In this document: in pieces, positions 62,813 through 64,000 of the stretch | Layout of the letters: every line of letters begins with the position of its first letter | Numbering within the stretch: the stretch's first letter is position 1 | Assembly: GCA_016715765.1 (NCBI GenBank) | Contig: JADJZJ010000016.1 | Location: 1-64,000, forward strand | Direction: 5' to 3' | From: Opitutaceae bacterium | Lineage (GTDB): Bacteria; Verrucomicrobiota; Verrucomicrobiia; Opitutales; Opitutaceae | DNA: 64,000 nt | The notes under the pieces: model-generated | Databases searched by the model: none | Told to the model about the DNA's origin: nothing | What the model saw: only the letters and a program-made list of their open reading frames with translations | Position numbers and translations under genes: made by a program

Positions 62813-62850
62813 TGACAAGTATGCTTGTCATGTGTCAAGCTTACTTGTCA
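62813..62850 (-). promoter_or_regulatory. tandem 18-bp operators of the HTH cassette
   Basis: Two inverted repeats, TGACAAG-TATG-CTTGTCA (62813-62830) and TGTCAAG-CTTA-CTTGTCA (62833-62850), start 20 bp apart, i.e. two helical turns. On the minus strand a TTGACA within the second repeat could be a -35 box, with TCACAT as a weak -10. They lie 11 to 48 bases upstream of the first cassette gene, where a repressor would block transcription. Confidence 0.75.
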
Positions 62851-62906
62851 CCCCGTTCTAGCCTCACCCTGATTACCAACTTACTTCCAGGCCCCCGTCG
62901 CTACCG

Positions 62907-63392
62907 CTAAATGCCCATCTGCTCGCGGCCGCATGAACAACAGATCTGTCCTGCCTCCCTAATTCTTTTCGGCTGCATTTTCGCGACAAAGACAGCCGCC
63001 CGTTCACTTGGATCCCGATGGTATTGATGCGGACGCCGCATTTGCAGCACGTCAAACCAGTCGTCGGTCCAGAATGTGTCCGTGATATCAAGCACGTTTC
63101 CCTGCCACCCGGGGAATATCCGGCTGATCTTGGCAAAGTAATGCGCCAAGAAGCGGGCATGAGAGGAAAACCCGTGATAATCAAAAACCGTCGTCCCATC
63201 GGTGGCAAACACATGGCCGCCACGAAAGCCCGCTCCCGGCACGATCATCATCGGCTTAAATCCATGGCCGATGGGATTGGTCAGGAACGCCCGGGCAAGA
63301 ATGTGGCAGGCCCCGGCGGCAAAAAAGGCCCGATCTCCCCGGGCCCATGACCACTCGAGGTCCGATTTCTGTGCTGGTGTCCGAAAGATCAT
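62907..63392 (-). CDS. hypothetical protein, 161 aa
   Basis: Soluble protein starting MIFRTPAQKSDLEWSWARGDRAFFAAGACHILARAFL, with GAGFRGGHVFATDGTTVFDYHGFSSHARFL and a Cys-containing end (ICCSCGREQMGI). No domain identified. Starts 25 bases downstream of the signal peptidase gene, so may be in its transcript. Function unknown. Confidence 0.6.
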   Translation of the reverse strand: MIFRTPAQKSDLEWSWARGDRAFFAAGACHILARAFLTNPIGHGFKPMMIVPGAGFRGGHVFATDGTTVFDYHGFSSHARFLAHYFAKISRIFPGWQGNVLDITDTFWTDDWFDVLQMRRPHQYHRDPSERAAVFVAKMQPKRIREAGQICCSCGREQMGI

Positions 63393-63417
63393 TTTCCCAA
63401 CCGTTAAATCATAGCAG

Positions 63418-64000
63418 TTACAACGGCTGAACCATCCGCTTCAACCGGGGCAGCAAGAACCGCGAAGTGTCGAACGACAGGATCACCGCACTCGCCCGGC
63501 CCACCACCTGCTCCCGCGCCACCGGCCCGTAGAAACGCGAGTCATTGCTGTTGTCCCGTGAATCTCCCATCATGAAATAATGTCCGGCCGGCACCTGATA
63601 CGGACCGAAGGTGCGGAGGGCCGCGCGCCCCGGGAGGGCCATGACGTAGTGCTCGGTTGTTCCCAGATGCTCGGTCGCGATGATCGGATGCCGGTCCTCG
63701 AAAATATCGCGCTGGAAGGGCCGCGCATCACGGATCGTGTACCGCTGGGCCACGCCGTTGAGGTGGAGCACGTCGTTGCGCATCTCGACCGTGTCGCCCG
63801 GCAGGCCGATGACGCGCTTGACCAGCCGCGTGCCGTCCTGCGGCGAAAAGAAGACCGCGACATCCCCCCGCGCCGGGTCCGCCCACGCCGCCAAGTGCCG
63901 CGTGGTGAAGGGCACCTTGAGATCATACGCCAGCTTGTTCACCAGGACGAGTTCGCCCTCGAGAATGGTCGGCTTCATCGAGCCGCTCGGCACCCAGTTC
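63418..64000 (-). CDS. lepB: signal peptidase I, 5'-truncated
   Basis: Periplasmic domain of type I signal peptidase, running off the window edge. Catalytic Ser in VPSGSMKPTI and Lys in RLVKRVIGLPGD are both readable; GDSRDNSNDSRFYGPV is the conserved box E. The N-terminal membrane anchors lie outside. Cleaves Sec and Tat leaders at the membrane. Confidence 0.93.
   Translation of the reverse strand, partial: NWVPSGSMKPTILEGELVLVNKLAYDLKVPFTTRHLAAWADPARGDVAVFFSPQDGTRLVKRVIGLPGDTVEMRNDVLHLNGVAQRYTIRDARPFQRDIFEDRHPIIATEHLGTTEHYVMALPGRAALRTFGPYQVPAGHYFMMGDSRDNSNDSRFYGPVAREQVVGRASAVILSFDTSRFLLPRLKRMVQPL

Overview
The window is a G+C-rich stretch of bacterial chromosome, densely coding on both strands. 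It most resembles Verrucomicrobiota of the Opitutales/Opitutaceae type. The basis is a Gram-negative envelope (BamA, OmpH/Skp, LpxD, heptose kinase and heptose bisphosphatase, an ExbB/ExbD/TonB motor) combined with families common in that phylum (DUF5069, a Minf_1886-like protein, DUF4412, DUF192, Gfo/Idh/MocA oxidoreductase, phytanoyl-CoA dioxygenase). The placement is an inference from gene content. No rRNA is present. Five tRNA genes are visible (Pro-CGG, Gln-CTG, Thr-TGT, Lys-CTT, Asn-GTT), all with encoded CCA.

Layout. 1-13.4 kb: mostly single genes (oxidoreductase, two NUDIX hydrolases, LOG protein, GluQ-RS, DUF5069, MazG-like pyrophosphohydrolase, BASS transporter, Hsp20, RlmJ, YhcH-like, metallophosphoesterase) separated by palindromic repeats. 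13.4-20.6 kb: M24 peptidase, rfaE1, gmhB and mutM overlap as an operon, then phytanoyl-CoA dioxygenase, SGNH hydrolase, tlyA and nadK. 20.6-25.6 kb: EF-hand protein, two-domain M16 protease, Fur-family regulator facing a Tat-exported superoxide dismutase. 25.7-33.3 kb: gatB-gatA-gatC-pheT-pheS, then rplT-rpmI behind a strong terminator. 33.6-38.5 kb: a seven-gene energy-transduction operon, exbB-exbD-exbD-tonB-TPR plus two paralogous membrane-anchored coiled-coil proteins. 38.7-51.3 kb: tRNA cluster, pyrE, a Do-type protease, and a long block on the minus strand (rplY, pth, rpsF, ssb, rplI, dnaB, bamA, ompH, lpxD, prs). 51.3-64 kb: secreted hypothetical protein, SDR and SMP-30 pair, Usp, pepP, tatC, ppdK, a small HTH/membrane-protein cassette with tandem operators, and signal peptidase I at the edge.

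The least explained content is between genes. Nearly every non-operon junction in the outer parts of the window holds short inverted elements. One class begins with GTAG and forms hairpins; several sequence families exist and their stems covary. A second class is a 9-10 nt periodic repeat built on variants of ATCCGTG. A third is a TTCTCG-rich inverted repeat. They nest inside one another and sometimes supply the stop codon of the adjacent gene. No transposase is encoded in the window. A second pattern is protein-level: five proteins whose families normally hold a structural zinc site (GluQ-RS, FmdB-like, GmhB, Fpg/MutM, Fur) lack the cysteine ligands here.

Four stretches (about 16955-17065, 19534-19637, 58461-58578 and 61206-61396) are homopolymer-rich and look like corrupted consensus rather than biology. 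They damage the ends of mutM and ppdK, and a likely one-base error extends gmhB.
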